Shown piece by piece: positions 1 through 7,262 of a stretch of 29,736 bases of DNA. Source of the DNA: Lachnospiraceae bacterium (GTDB lineage Bacteria > Bacillota > Clostridia > Lachnospirales > Lachnospiraceae). Every line of letters begins with the position of its first letter. The first letter of the stretch is position 1. A program made the position numbers and the translations under genes. Location of the stretch: the NCBI GenBank assembly GCA_004556655.1, contig SFGF01000047.1, positions 1 through 29,736 on the forward strand. Direction: 5' to 3'. The notes beneath the pieces are model-generated. The model was not told the origin of the DNA. It made no database searches and saw only the letters and a program-made list of their open reading frames with translations.

Positions 1-82
1 GGCGGACAGGGGACAGTTCTGTGTCCTAAAAATAGGACACAGAACTGTCCCCTGTCCGCCCCCCTGTCCGCCCCCGCCCGCC
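1..82. repeat. Palindromic GGACAGGGGACAGT-type repeat
   Basis: Positions 1-28 and 33-60 are perfect inverted repeats separated by AAAA. The arm begins GGCGGACAGGGGACAGT. The right end is followed by two further partial CCTGTCCGCCCCC-like copies (61-82). There is no T-tract after the hairpin, so it does not look like an intrinsic terminator. The same motif recurs at 1831-1858. Palindromes of this GGGGACAGTTCTGTGTCC type are found dispersed in many bacteria and are often associated with REP-type (Y1/RAYT) transposases; no such transposase is in this window. It lies just beyond the stop of the beta-helix gene. Confidence 0.75.
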
Positions 83-84
83 TT

Positions 85-1365
85 TTATAGTTCTTCAAAT
101 ATATTTTCTTCTTCCCTGAAATTTCCTCCATCCATATGTTCCCGTACAAACGGCACTCCTTTTCTCCGAATAAATGTATTGTGATGGATATAGGCATCAG
201 GATTCATAGAAGGACTGATGGTTCCTCCCAGATCATCATAGCTCACATTATAGCGAAATGTATTATGGATTGCCTCTTCCAGACAGAACATAACACAGCC
301 ACCTTCATTCAATCGACTGTAATTATGCTGATAAATCGTTCCATCACCGGAATCCGCATCCCATGCCATGCTGTCCTGATTCAGTCTGGTATCCACCGCT
401 TCATTATATTGAAGCAGAGCATCCTTGCATTTCCAAGGCCAGATCGCAGCAGCAACCTTTCCTGCCCGGTTTTCAGGATACCTGTAGACACGGTCATTCA
501 TTTCCACCGCCACAGAATCAGCTGTATTATGTTCCACCACAGGACGCAGCGCATACATTACTGTAATACCGTCCCCTCCGGCTTCTTTCACATAATTATT
601 CGCTACATATACATTTTTGTGACCATACTGTTCAAAAAGCTCTTCTTCCAGCTCCGCTTTCATAAATTCCCGGCACTTATAGCTGTATCCCACAGCAACT
701 CCCCAGCGGCTTACTTTTTGCACAAAGCACCCTGTCACACTGATATCTTCATACCGGGCTACTCCCGTCTTTTCCTCATCGTCCGGTTGCAGACAGGTAA
801 AATAAATTCCTCCATTGTTCATATGCTTGTCATAGACATTTCCATTGACATTCCTGATTTCCAGATTTTTCAGATGGATTTCCCGCAGGGTTCCCTTGTT
901 CTTCGCCACGACCGCCACACCGGTACGGTTCATTTTATGAGGAGCCTCATATTGCTCTCCCAAAACATTTCCCCGATTCGTGATGGACAGATTAGAAATT
1001 GTAATATAAGCTGCATCATAAAGAAGTACTGCTGAGGACACATACCCCTCTTTTGTATGCGTAGGGGAATCCAGTTTTGTTCCATAGTCCTGATACCAGA
1101 TACCCTGTCCTTCTGTCTCGATTCGAGGAAGAGCTCCTTCCCCGTATGCTCCTATGCTAATCAGAGCTTCCTTTCTTCCCTGGTCAGTCAGATGAAGATA
1201 CTCTCCGCGAAATACAGATCCGCGTTCCAGAAGCACCTGATCTCCCGGTTCCAGTTTCAGCTGATTGACTGCAAAAAGAGTAGTAAAAGGCTCATCGATC
1301 GTTCCGCAGCATTCACTGTTTTTACACTTCGTACTTACATAATAAATCCTGGACAATACTCTCAT
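85..1365 (-). CDS. Right-handed parallel beta-helix repeat protein (probable carbohydrate-active)
   Basis: 426 codons. The N-terminus has the YYVS...GTIDEPFTTL...LEPGDQVLLERGSVFRG pattern (residues ~8-52) typical of pectate-lyase-like beta-helix proteins. The rest (~100-420) is short strand-turn repeats with N/H/T at the turns (ITNRGN, NNYVKEAGGDGI, YNVSYDD, HHNTF). No signal peptide or membrane segment is visible, so it probably acts in the cytoplasm on oligosaccharides. It follows a GH2 glycosidase and a small unknown protein in the same direction and overlaps the latter by 44 nt, which suggests co-transcription and coupled translation. The AGGAG motif ends one base before this ATG; a TTG at codon 4 sits ten bases from it and could be the true start. 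Enzyme class (lyase, hydrolase or isomerase) and substrate cannot be read from the sequence. Confidence 0.8.
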   Translation of the reverse strand: MRVLSRIYYVSTKCKNSECCGTIDEPFTTLFAVNQLKLEPGDQVLLERGSVFRGEYLHLTDQGRKEALISIGAYGEGALPRIETEGQGIWYQDYGTKLDSPTHTKEGYVSSAVLLYDAAYITISNLSITNRGNVLGEQYEAPHKMNRTGVAVVAKNKGTLREIHLKNLEIRNVNGNVYDKHMNNGGIYFTCLQPDDEEKTGVARYEDISVTGCFVQKVSRWGVAVGYSYKCREFMKAELEEELFEQYGHKNVYVANNYVKEAGGDGITVMYALRPVVEHNTADSVAVEMNDRVYRYPENRAGKVAAAIWPWKCKDALLQYNEAVDTRLNQDSMAWDADSGDGTIYQHNYSRLNEGGCVMFCLEEAIHNTFRYNVSYDDLGGTISPSMNPDAYIHHNTFIRRKGVPFVREHMDGGNFREEENIFEEL

Positions 1366-1816
1366 ACTCCTTTTCTTTCAGTCTTTTTTCAATAATCATA
1401 CATACTTCTTCATACCCAAAACAGTCTCCGAAATATCGGGTAAACAAATCCGGATTATTTTCATAAAATGCCCTTTTTTCTTCTTCCGTGAACTCCTGAT
1501 ACGGGTAAGTTCCGACCTTTTCTCCCTTATACACCGTAAAATCCAACTTGAAACGGGTAAGTTCATACTGCAGATACATAGACGGCGTGTAGTGGGTAAG
1601 ACCATATACAATTTCACCTTTTGCCAGTTTCGCTTTTATTGAATCATTTTTCTGTTTTCTTCTGACCTCAACAGCATCCAGATCCGGAGTATCAATCACT
1701 CCCATCCAGGCAGCAATCTGAAGCTTTGCCTGCACTTCATGGACTTCCCCCTCCGAAGTCAGGCTATAATATTCCCTGTAATAGTCAGGTGTCTTTTTTC
1801 CCAAAATATGGCTCAT
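1322..1816 (-). CDS. Small protein of unknown function in carbohydrate locus (SurA/PpiC-like segments)
   Basis: About 164 aa, soluble and charged, with no signal peptide. The start at 1816 (MSHILGKKTPDYY) is preferred because GGAG lies six bases upstream; the ATG four codons earlier (1828) overlaps that ribosome binding site. The C-terminal part, with FTEEEKRAFYENNPDLF followed by a predicted helix EEVCMIIEKRLKEKEYE, resembles the segments that flank parvulin domains in SurA/PpiC-type proteins, but no isomerase domain is present. This is a loose resemblance, not an assignment. It sits between the GH2 and beta-helix genes. Its 3' end overlaps the beta-helix gene by 44 nt, so it is probably a partner or accessory of those enzymes. 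Confidence 0.6.
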   Translation of the reverse strand: MSHILGKKTPDYYREYYSLTSEGEVHEVQAKLQIAAWMGVIDTPDLDAVEVRRKQKNDSIKAKLAKGEIVYGLTHYTPSMYLQYELTRFKLDFTVYKGEKVGTYPYQEFTEEEKRAFYENNPDLFTRYFGDCFGYEEVCMIIEKRLKEKEYESIVQDLLCKYEV

Positions 1817-1830
1817 ACATTTCTCCATTA

Positions 1831-1858
1831 TCCGGACAGGTGACTGTCCCCTGTCCGC
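1831..1858. repeat. Second copy of the GGACAGGGGACAGT palindromic repeat
   Basis: Read on the minus strand this begins GCGGACAGGGGACAGT, like the repeat at position 1, and contains short inverted arms (GGACAGG/CCTGTCC). It almost exactly fills the gap between the stop of the GH2 gene (1859) and the start region of the next gene. It could act as an intercistronic mRNA hairpin in the operon. Confidence 0.65.
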
Positions 1859-3658
1859 TTACATATAAGACCGCCAGTAGCCGATCTTTCTTTCATTGAT
1901 TTCTTTTATAATTTCCGGCTCAATCTTAAAGTTCCGCTCCATATCCATCAGCCCATTGATCTCCTGCTGCACATCGGATACCTGTGTATAGCAGAATCCA
2001 CATACATAGGGAATTTCTTTAACTGCCGTTGTGATTTCATCGAACCTATGGATAAATTCTTCCCGGGTGTTTACTTTGTTGCCGTATCCCCATCCAGAAT
2101 CATCGTTATTGAAAGCAATTCCGCCGTATTCGCTGATGATCACGGGCTGTCCATGGTATTCATATCCGTTGGCAAATGCTACTTTCTGATTATTATATGA
2201 AATCTTCGAAGAGAGAATATCGTCACGGCACTGAATATAGCGCTGTTTCAGGATCTCTCCGGCTTCTTCATAATCATGCAGCGTAAGAATATCCGAAACG
2301 GTATGTTCCCATCCGTCATTTACAATAACAGGGCGATATGGATCGAAGCTCTTGGTCAAATGATAAATAGCTTCCGTAAAATGTTGCTCCGGTCTGCGGG
2401 TATGAATCTGGCTCACACCCCAGGATTCATTAAATGCTGTCCATGTGATGATGCATGGATGGTTATAATTTTGTTTTACGATTTCCATCCACTCTCTGGT
2501 AAATTCCGCCACCGCATAATCAGAGAACTGATAAGCAGCCGCAACCTCGCTCCATACCAGCATTCCTTTCACATCACACCAGTACAGAAATCTCTCATCT
2601 TCAGTTTTCTGATGTTTCCTTAAACCGTTATAACCAAGGGCCTGAATCTTGTCGATATCTTCAAGCAATGCCTCTTCACTTGGCGGAGTCAGATGGGAAT
2701 CTTTCCAGTATCCCTGATCGAGAATCAGCCGCTGATACAATGGGCGTCCATTCAGTAAAATACTTGGACCGTCAATCCGAATCTCTCTCATGGCAAAATA
2801 AGAACCTGCAGCGTCCAATATCTTACCGCTGCAAATCAGTTTAAATTCAATATCATACAAATCCGGAGTCTCTGGGGACCAGGTTCGCACTCCCCACTCC
2901 AGACCATTATTGTTTCTCAGAAAAACATCCATTTTTGCAGTGTTCTGACGATCTGTCACTGCGGTGATCGTCCTGCTGACAAAGGTTCCCTGAAAGCTTG
3001 CCACAGCCTCCACCAGAAGCTCTCCCCCCAGTTTACTTTCCGGTGCGTCAACTTCATATTCCAGTTCCAACGAATGCGCTTCCAGATTTGGTGTCATTTT
3101 CACGGATTTCAGACTGATTTCGGGTACATACTCACTCCACACTGTTTTCCAGATTCCCGTTGTCTGTACATACCAGCAGCCAAAATTCTCATCAATCCAG
3201 CGCTGTTTTCCTCTCAGCTGCTGCATATCAAAGGAATCCTCAACCTTTACGACAAGCTCATTCTTTCCATCGTGAACCAGATTCGTAATATCAAAGGAAA
3301 ATCTGGCATATCCGCCTTTGTGACCACCCGCATACCGACCATTTACCCAGACTTTTGTATGGAAATCACTTCCCTCGAAATGAAGAATATATCTGTTTCC
3401 CTGAAGATTCTCACTATCCACCTCAATCTCTCTTCGATACCAGATATAATCATGGCGGGTCTCATCCTGAATACCACTCAGCTTCGTCTCATAGGTAAAA
3501 GGGACCTGAATGGTCTGCTGTCTTTTAAAATTTTCGAACCATTTTTCTTTTTCTCCCCGGTTTTCATCATCAAACGCAAAATCCCAGGTTCCGTTTAGAT
3601 TCGTCCAGTTATCTCTGACAAACTGTGGTCTGGGGTAATCCTTTACATAGCATTTCAT
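1859..3658 (-). CDS. Glycoside hydrolase family 2 protein
   Basis: 599 aa. Layout is an N-terminal jelly-roll sugar-binding domain (~1-180, with NLNGTWDFAFD and VWVNGRYAGGHKGGY), an immunoglobulin-like domain (~180-295) and a TIM barrel (~300-590). The catalytic acid/base is Glu411 in AFNESWG and the nucleophile Glu510 in IISEYGG, both in the positions expected for GH2. At about 600 aa it is a short GH2, lacking extra C-terminal domains. No signal peptide is present, so it should cleave imported oligosaccharides or glycosides in the cytoplasm. Specificity (galactosidase, glucuronidase, mannosidase or other) cannot be settled from motifs. An AAAAAGGAG site lies ten bases before the ATG. It is first in a run with the small unknown protein and the beta-helix protein, downstream of an ArsR-type regulator. 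Confidence 0.9.
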   Translation of the reverse strand: MKCYVKDYPRPQFVRDNWTNLNGTWDFAFDDENRGEKEKWFENFKRQQTIQVPFTYETKLSGIQDETRHDYIWYRREIEVDSENLQGNRYILHFEGSDFHTKVWVNGRYAGGHKGGYARFSFDITNLVHDGKNELVVKVEDSFDMQQLRGKQRWIDENFGCWYVQTTGIWKTVWSEYVPEISLKSVKMTPNLEAHSLELEYEVDAPESKLGGELLVEAVASFQGTFVSRTITAVTDRQNTAKMDVFLRNNNGLEWGVRTWSPETPDLYDIEFKLICSGKILDAAGSYFAMREIRIDGPSILLNGRPLYQRLILDQGYWKDSHLTPPSEEALLEDIDKIQALGYNGLRKHQKTEDERFLYWCDVKGMLVWSEVAAAYQFSDYAVAEFTREWMEIVKQNYNHPCIITWTAFNESWGVSQIHTRRPEQHFTEAIYHLTKSFDPYRPVIVNDGWEHTVSDILTLHDYEEAGEILKQRYIQCRDDILSSKISYNNQKVAFANGYEYHGQPVIISEYGGIAFNNDDSGWGYGNKVNTREEFIHRFDEITTAVKEIPYVCGFCYTQVSDVQQEINGLMDMERNFKIEPEIIKEINERKIGYWRSYM

Positions 3659-3678
3659 CGTACTGTATCTCCTTTTTG

Positions 3679-3720
3679 ATTATATTATCATTTCCAGTTT
3701 TTAGACAGTATTACTGTTTA
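3679..3720 (-). promoter_or_regulatory. Putative promoter and operator O1 of the GH2 gene
   Basis: On the minus strand a TATAAT -10 box lies at 3684-3679. The -35 region is poor and is overlapped by a perfect inverted repeat ACAGTA-T-TACTGT (3705-3717). Its position over the -35 suggests control by a bound regulator, with the adjacent ArsR-type protein the obvious candidate (inference). Confidence 0.5.
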
Positions 3721-3797
3721 TTTAATTCCAATTATAGCGTCATACCATATATTGTCAATGTTTTTTCTGATATTTTAAATTTAATTTTATCTTTTAA

Positions 3798-3815
3798 ACA
3801 GTATTATTGTTTTAT
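3798..3815. promoter_or_regulatory. Putative operator O2 (AACAGTATTATTGTTT)
   Basis: A second near-palindrome, AACAGTA-T-TATTGTT (one mismatch between arms), matches the O1 core ACAGTATTACTGT and lies about 95 bp upstream of it, close to nine helical turns. The pair sits in the AT-rich gap between the regulator's stop and the GH2 start. No similar site is seen upstream of the regulator itself. Confidence 0.45.
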
Positions 3816-3865
3816 TAATTCTTTATTTCCAATATACATAAGACAGTCTCTTTCATACTCTAACT

Positions 3866-4786
3866 TTAATATTCTATCGTCAGGATAATATCCTGAGCAT
3901 AATCACCAAAATGTCTTCCAAACAGGTTAAATCCCCCCACATATTTCGCATCCGGTTTGTTACCGATTTTCACTTCCACATAGGGTTTGTCCGAAACGCA
4001 AAGGTCTTGCACTGAAACTTCTGTCGCCTTCTCTCCGTTAATGAAACTTCCATCCTTTCTGACTTCCCAGATCATCTGCATTCCATACTGGGTAGAACCA
4101 TTTGGCCAGAAAGGCGGAGTAAGTCTCCCTCTTCTGCCTCCGAAATCTCCCGGACAAGTCCATGTACCACAATCAATCCCATTGATCCATACTGTAATGT
4201 CCGATTTCCAGTCTTCCCGATATCCCGGAGCTTCCGAACAGATTTCCATCGATACGGAAACCCTTTTTGCTTTTCTTTTTTTGGGCACTCCATTTGCAAA
4301 TTTATATTTTACATAACCGGAAGAAGTCCACAAAAGACCTGCATTAATCCTCTCCGGATAATAAAAACAGTATTCGACATCTTCATTTCCGATGAGTTCC
4401 GTCGTCCCGCAAAGTCCACAGGTAGGTGCCACCTCACAGCTGCTGTATGCACCCACAGGCATTTCCACACAAAATACCTCATCAATATCTGTATTTTTCT
4501 TCACCATATCAATCGCTATGTGATCTACCTTTATGGTACAAAGCTTTGTCAAACCTCTGGTTCCCGGCTGCTCCTCCATCCGAATCAGACCAGCCTGTTC
4601 CAGAAGCTTCAGATGAAACGCCGTGCTGGACGCCGGAAGATCCAACTTTTTCGCAATTTCGCCGATAATCATACTTTGATCGTACAAAAGACTCAATATT
4701 TCCAGACGAACCGGCGACGACAGAGCCTTCCCCAGACTGCATAATTCATCCGTTTCATTAATGTCAAATTCTCTAAGCTTTGCCAT
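3866..4786 (-). CDS. ArsR-family winged-helix regulator with C-terminal beta-sandwich domain
   Basis: 306 aa from ATG at 4786, where GAGAGG lies six bases upstream; a longer in-frame opening to 4864 would run through a terminator and is not used. Residues ~12-95 form an ArsR-type winged helix (LSSPVRLEILSLLYDQ, IGEIAKKLDLPASSTAFHLKLLEQAGLI). A Cys-rich stretch follows (Cys117, 123, 126, 140), then a ~150-aa C-terminal region rich in W/G/Y and strand-like segments (about 155-305: SGYVKYKFANG, SDITVWINGIDCGTWTCPGDFGG, YVGGFNLFGRHFGDYAQDI). That region looks like a galactose-binding-type beta-sandwich. Classical ArsR metal-sensor motifs are not evident. The context suggests a sugar-responsive regulator of the GH2/beta-helix genes; the two ACAGTA palindromes downstream are candidate sites. 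Confidence 0.75.
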   Translation of the reverse strand: MAKLREFDINETDELCSLGKALSSPVRLEILSLLYDQSMIIGEIAKKLDLPASSTAFHLKLLEQAGLIRMEEQPGTRGLTKLCTIKVDHIAIDMVKKNTDIDEVFCVEMPVGAYSSCEVAPTCGLCGTTELIGNEDVEYCFYYPERINAGLLWTSSGYVKYKFANGVPKKRKAKRVSVSMEICSEAPGYREDWKSDITVWINGIDCGTWTCPGDFGGRRGRLTPPFWPNGSTQYGMQMIWEVRKDGSFINGEKATEVSVQDLCVSDKPYVEVKIGNKPDAKYVGGFNLFGRHFGDYAQDIILTIEY

Positions 4787-4841
4787 GTTATTCCTCTCTA
4801 ATACCAATTGAAACCCATAATCATTTGCGTTATAATCAATA

Positions 4842-4873
4842 TATAAAGAAAGCACCCACTCCAAAGTGGATGC
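4842..4873 (-). terminator. Intrinsic terminator upstream of the ArsR-type gene
   Basis: On the minus strand GCATCCACT-TTGG-AGTGGGTGC forms a 9-bp stem (one G-T pair) followed by TTTCTTTATA. It ends any transcript entering from the homocysteine methyltransferase side or from the structured element at 4874-5075. Confidence 0.7.
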
Positions 4874-5075
4874 CCCTCAAGAAAAAGGTTATTTGTCCTG
4901 ACGGACATTGCCTATCCCGTTGGCAGACGGGGTAGGCATTTTATTTGTGCTTATTTTTCTTATCGAAAAAGATTTGCGCCACCTCCCTTCCTATGTCTTC
5001 CGGGCTATCCGGTATTCATCGGACTCGGGAGGCTACCACCCTGTCATGGGTACTTTCCTGTTTAAAATTTTAACA
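4874..5075 (-). other. Structured, gene-free stretch; possible decayed small-toxin cassette
   Basis: No intact gene fits in 4787-5144. On the minus strand there is a potential fold with CCTCCC pairing to GGGAGG, and a CCGG-ATAGC-CCGG hairpin inside it. Next come a ribosome-binding-like GGAAGGGAGGTG and a short lysine-rich reading frame ending QIFFDKKNKHK and a stop. A 12-bp hairpin follows (arms 4909-4920 and 4927-4938), then a small GTCC/GGAC hairpin. A strong RBS, a basic tail and stacked terminators resemble the small hydrophobic 'holin-like' toxin cassettes of Firmicutes, but the start codon and hydrophobic segment are missing. The reading is from memory of that architecture, so low confidence. 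Confidence 0.3.
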
Positions 5076-5144
5076 TAACCATTTCACAATTGTAACTCAT
5101 ACATTTGCATAAATACATATGATACCAGCATTCATTTTTCAATT

Positions 5145-6020
5145 TTATCTTCCCAGCACTTCCGCCAGTTTCCGTATATACTCCGGTGTTGTCCCGCAGC
5201 ATCCGCCTACGATTCCGGCGCCTGCTTCTATCAGACGTTTTGTATACCGTGCAAAATCATCCACATTCATATCATAGAGAGCCTCACCTTTATCGTTGAT
5301 TACAGGCATCCCGGCATTTGGTTTCGCGATAATCGGCACCTTCGCAACCGCCTTCATATTGGCCACTACAGACTCCAGCTGATCCGGTCCTACAGAACAA
5401 TTCAGTCCTACCGCAGCAGCTCCCATTTCCTGAAGAGTTATGACCGCCTCTACTGCATTGCCTCCATACATAGCGGTTCCATCCGCTTCCAGAGTCAGCG
5501 AACACATCATAGGGATATCGCAGACAGACTGCGCTGCATCCAGTGCAACCACCGTCTCATCCACACCAAGCATTGTCTCAGCACCGATCAGATCCACTCC
5601 CGCATCTACCAGAGCTTTGATTTGCTCTCGGTATGCCTGATACAATGCATCGTAAGTAAGGTTGCCCTGTGGTTCCAGAAGCTGCCCTGTGGTAGTCAGG
5701 TCTCCGGCAACCAGCGCACGGCTCCCAACGCCGTCCCTGGATATTTTTACCAGCTTTGTATTCAGTTCCACTACCCGATCCTGAAGATCAAAGTTTCTAA
5801 GACTGATTCTGTTTGCCGCAAATGTAGGCGCATACACGATCTGGCTTCCTGCCTCCACATATGCACTTTGCAGTTCCTGAAGAACTTTGGGATTTTCCAA
5901 AACCCACTGTTCCGAGGAAATTCCAACCGGCATACCGGCCTTTCGAAGATTCGAACCTGTGGCTCCATCCAGTAGAACCACGCCTTTTTTTGTCAATTCA
6001 TCAAATTCCTGTCTTGTCAT
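5145..6020 (-). CDS. Homocysteine S-methyltransferase family protein
   Basis: 291 aa from ATG at 6020 (GGAG six bases upstream; an upstream TTG at 6041 is inside the leader). It is a single Hcy-binding (pfam S-methyl_trans) domain: LLDGATGSNLRKAGMP at the N-terminus, and the three zinc ligands Cys208 (GLNCSVGP), Cys274 and Cys275 (VGGCCGTTPEYI). The family moves a methyl group to homocysteine to make methionine. The methyl donor (methylcorrinoid, S-methylmethionine or SAM) is not shown, and the cobalamin-binding and folate domains of full MetH are absent, so a separate partner or a different donor is likely. It follows the PrsA-like lipoprotein by 67 bp in the same direction. Confidence 0.85.
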   Translation of the reverse strand: MTRQEFDELTKKGVVLLDGATGSNLRKAGMPVGISSEQWVLENPKVLQELQSAYVEAGSQIVYAPTFAANRISLRNFDLQDRVVELNTKLVKISRDGVGSRALVAGDLTTTGQLLEPQGNLTYDALYQAYREQIKALVDAGVDLIGAETMLGVDETVVALDAAQSVCDIPMMCSLTLEADGTAMYGGNAVEAVITLQEMGAAAVGLNCSVGPDQLESVVANMKAVAKVPIIAKPNAGMPVINDKGEALYDMNVDDFARYTKRLIEAGAGIVGGCCGTTPEYIRKLAEVLGR

Positions 6021-6087
6021 TCTCTGCTCCTTTTGCCGCAACCTTTACAAACATTCCTCTCAAATGCAGTTTCTCTGATTATCAGCT

Positions 6088-7179
6088 TTACTGTGCTGTA
6101 TCATCCTCTGTCTTATATATAAAGCTCTTGCTGTCTGTGATGGTAAGCTTTTTCCAGACTTTTTCATCGATATTCATCTCAGCAGCATCTTCCCACTCCT
6201 GAAGCAATTCATCATATCTGTCCTGCTCACGATTTGAAATAATAGAATCTTTCTTGGTCTGTGTTGCATCCTCATCCAGCATCTTATCCAGACGAACCAC
6301 ATAATAAGCACTTTCGCCTTCGATCACTTCTGATGCCAACTCTCCCTCTTCCAGACTGAGTGCAGCCTCTTTTACCTTTTCATCCAGAACATCATCTTCA
6401 CTTCCGGCAGTTGTAAAGGCAGGAGAAGTAGCCGTCAGATTTTCATCCACTTCTTTTGCCAACGCGTCCATATCTGCTTCCGCAACATCATCAGATGCGG
6501 TAACTTTTTCCAATACCTGCTCAGCCAGGTCTTTTTTCTCGGCTTTTTCTTCATCCGTCAGATCAATGGTATTGCCATCTTCATCCTGTTCGGTACCTTC
6601 CGTTGATACTTTGACCATAGTAATCCGGGTCTGGTTGGCTTCCTCATCACTTACCTCACGATCAATATCCTCAACCATAGGATCATGCATCTTCTGGCGG
6701 ATCGTCATAAGTTCCAGATAAGTGACAATATCACTTTCAGAAACCGCAAGTTCAGCCAACGTAGCTTCATCATTATCATCCATAAATGTCTTTGCGGCTT
6801 CCTCAATCTTTGCCTGTTCTTCCTCGGAAATGGTTACACCATACTCTTCGGCATGAGCTTTCATAACATATAAGGTCTTGATACTGTCCATCACGCTGTC
6901 TTTTGAGCTCTCGCCGTAAGTTCTGCCGTCTTCCTCTTCACTGTCCCAAAATTCTCCTGATCCGCTCATACCATAGCTCTGCATCATCATCTGATAATAA
7001 CTTTCCGTCTGTGCCTGCTGATCACGTGCTATGTAGCTTGCCAGACCGAGAGTTACTTCCTGTCCATCCACCGTTGCCACCGTTTTTGTTCCATCTAATT
7101 TACCACATCCGGTCAAACTTCCTGCCACAAGCGCTGCTGCAAGAATACCACATGCGATTCTGCTGTTTAACTTACTCAT
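6088..7179 (-). CDS. PrsA/SurA-like peptidyl-prolyl isomerase lipoprotein
   Basis: 363 aa from ATG at 7179 (CGGAGG five bases upstream). There is a lipoprotein signal peptide with lipobox LTGC (Cys25). An N-terminal SurA-like region covers ~35-160 (ATVDGQEVTLGLASYIARDQQ...; SDIVTYLELMTIRQKM), followed by an acidic parvulin-like region (~185-310, ending GELASEVIEGESAYYVVRLDKM) and a C-terminal helix. The likely role is folding or quality control of exported proteins at the outer face of the membrane. The parvulin catalytic residues are not clearly recognisable, so the isomerase may be weak or absent. It has its own promoter and lies just downstream of mfd. Confidence 0.8.
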   Translation of the reverse strand: MSKLNSRIACGILAAALVAGSLTGCGKLDGTKTVATVDGQEVTLGLASYIARDQQAQTESYYQMMMQSYGMSGSGEFWDSEEEDGRTYGESSKDSVMDSIKTLYVMKAHAEEYGVTISEEEQAKIEEAAKTFMDDNDEATLAELAVSESDIVTYLELMTIRQKMHDPMVEDIDREVSDEEANQTRITMVKVSTEGTEQDEDGNTIDLTDEEKAEKKDLAEQVLEKVTASDDVAEADMDALAKEVDENLTATSPAFTTAGSEDDVLDEKVKEAALSLEEGELASEVIEGESAYYVVRLDKMLDEDATQTKKDSIISNREQDRYDELLQEWEDAAEMNIDEKVWKKLTITDSKSFIYKTEDDTAQ

Positions 7180-7218
7180 ATTTTCCTCCGTATTGAACAT
7201 AAAATTTCACTGTGTTTC

Positions 7219-7247
7219 ATTATATTCCATTTTAATCACGTGAGCAA
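7219..7247 (-). promoter_or_regulatory. Promoter of the PrsA-like lipoprotein gene
   Basis: Minus strand TTGCTC (7247-7242), a 17-bp spacer, then TATAAT (7224-7219). It lies in the 83-bp gap after mfd, so this gene can be expressed independently of the mfd operon. Confidence 0.7.
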
Positions 7248-7262
7248 CTATTTTCCCGGATT

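Noticed and set aside
1..60. Strong hairpin as a transcription terminator for the beta-helix gene
   Set aside because: No T-tract on either side and a purine-rich loop; the sequence recurs at 1831, so it is better explained as a dispersed palindromic repeat.
4787..4864. 26-codon N-terminal extension of the ArsR-type protein (MEWVLSLYIDYN...)
   Set aside because: It runs into the intrinsic terminator at 4842-4873, while the ATG at 4786 has a good ribosome binding site and a normal ArsR N-terminus.
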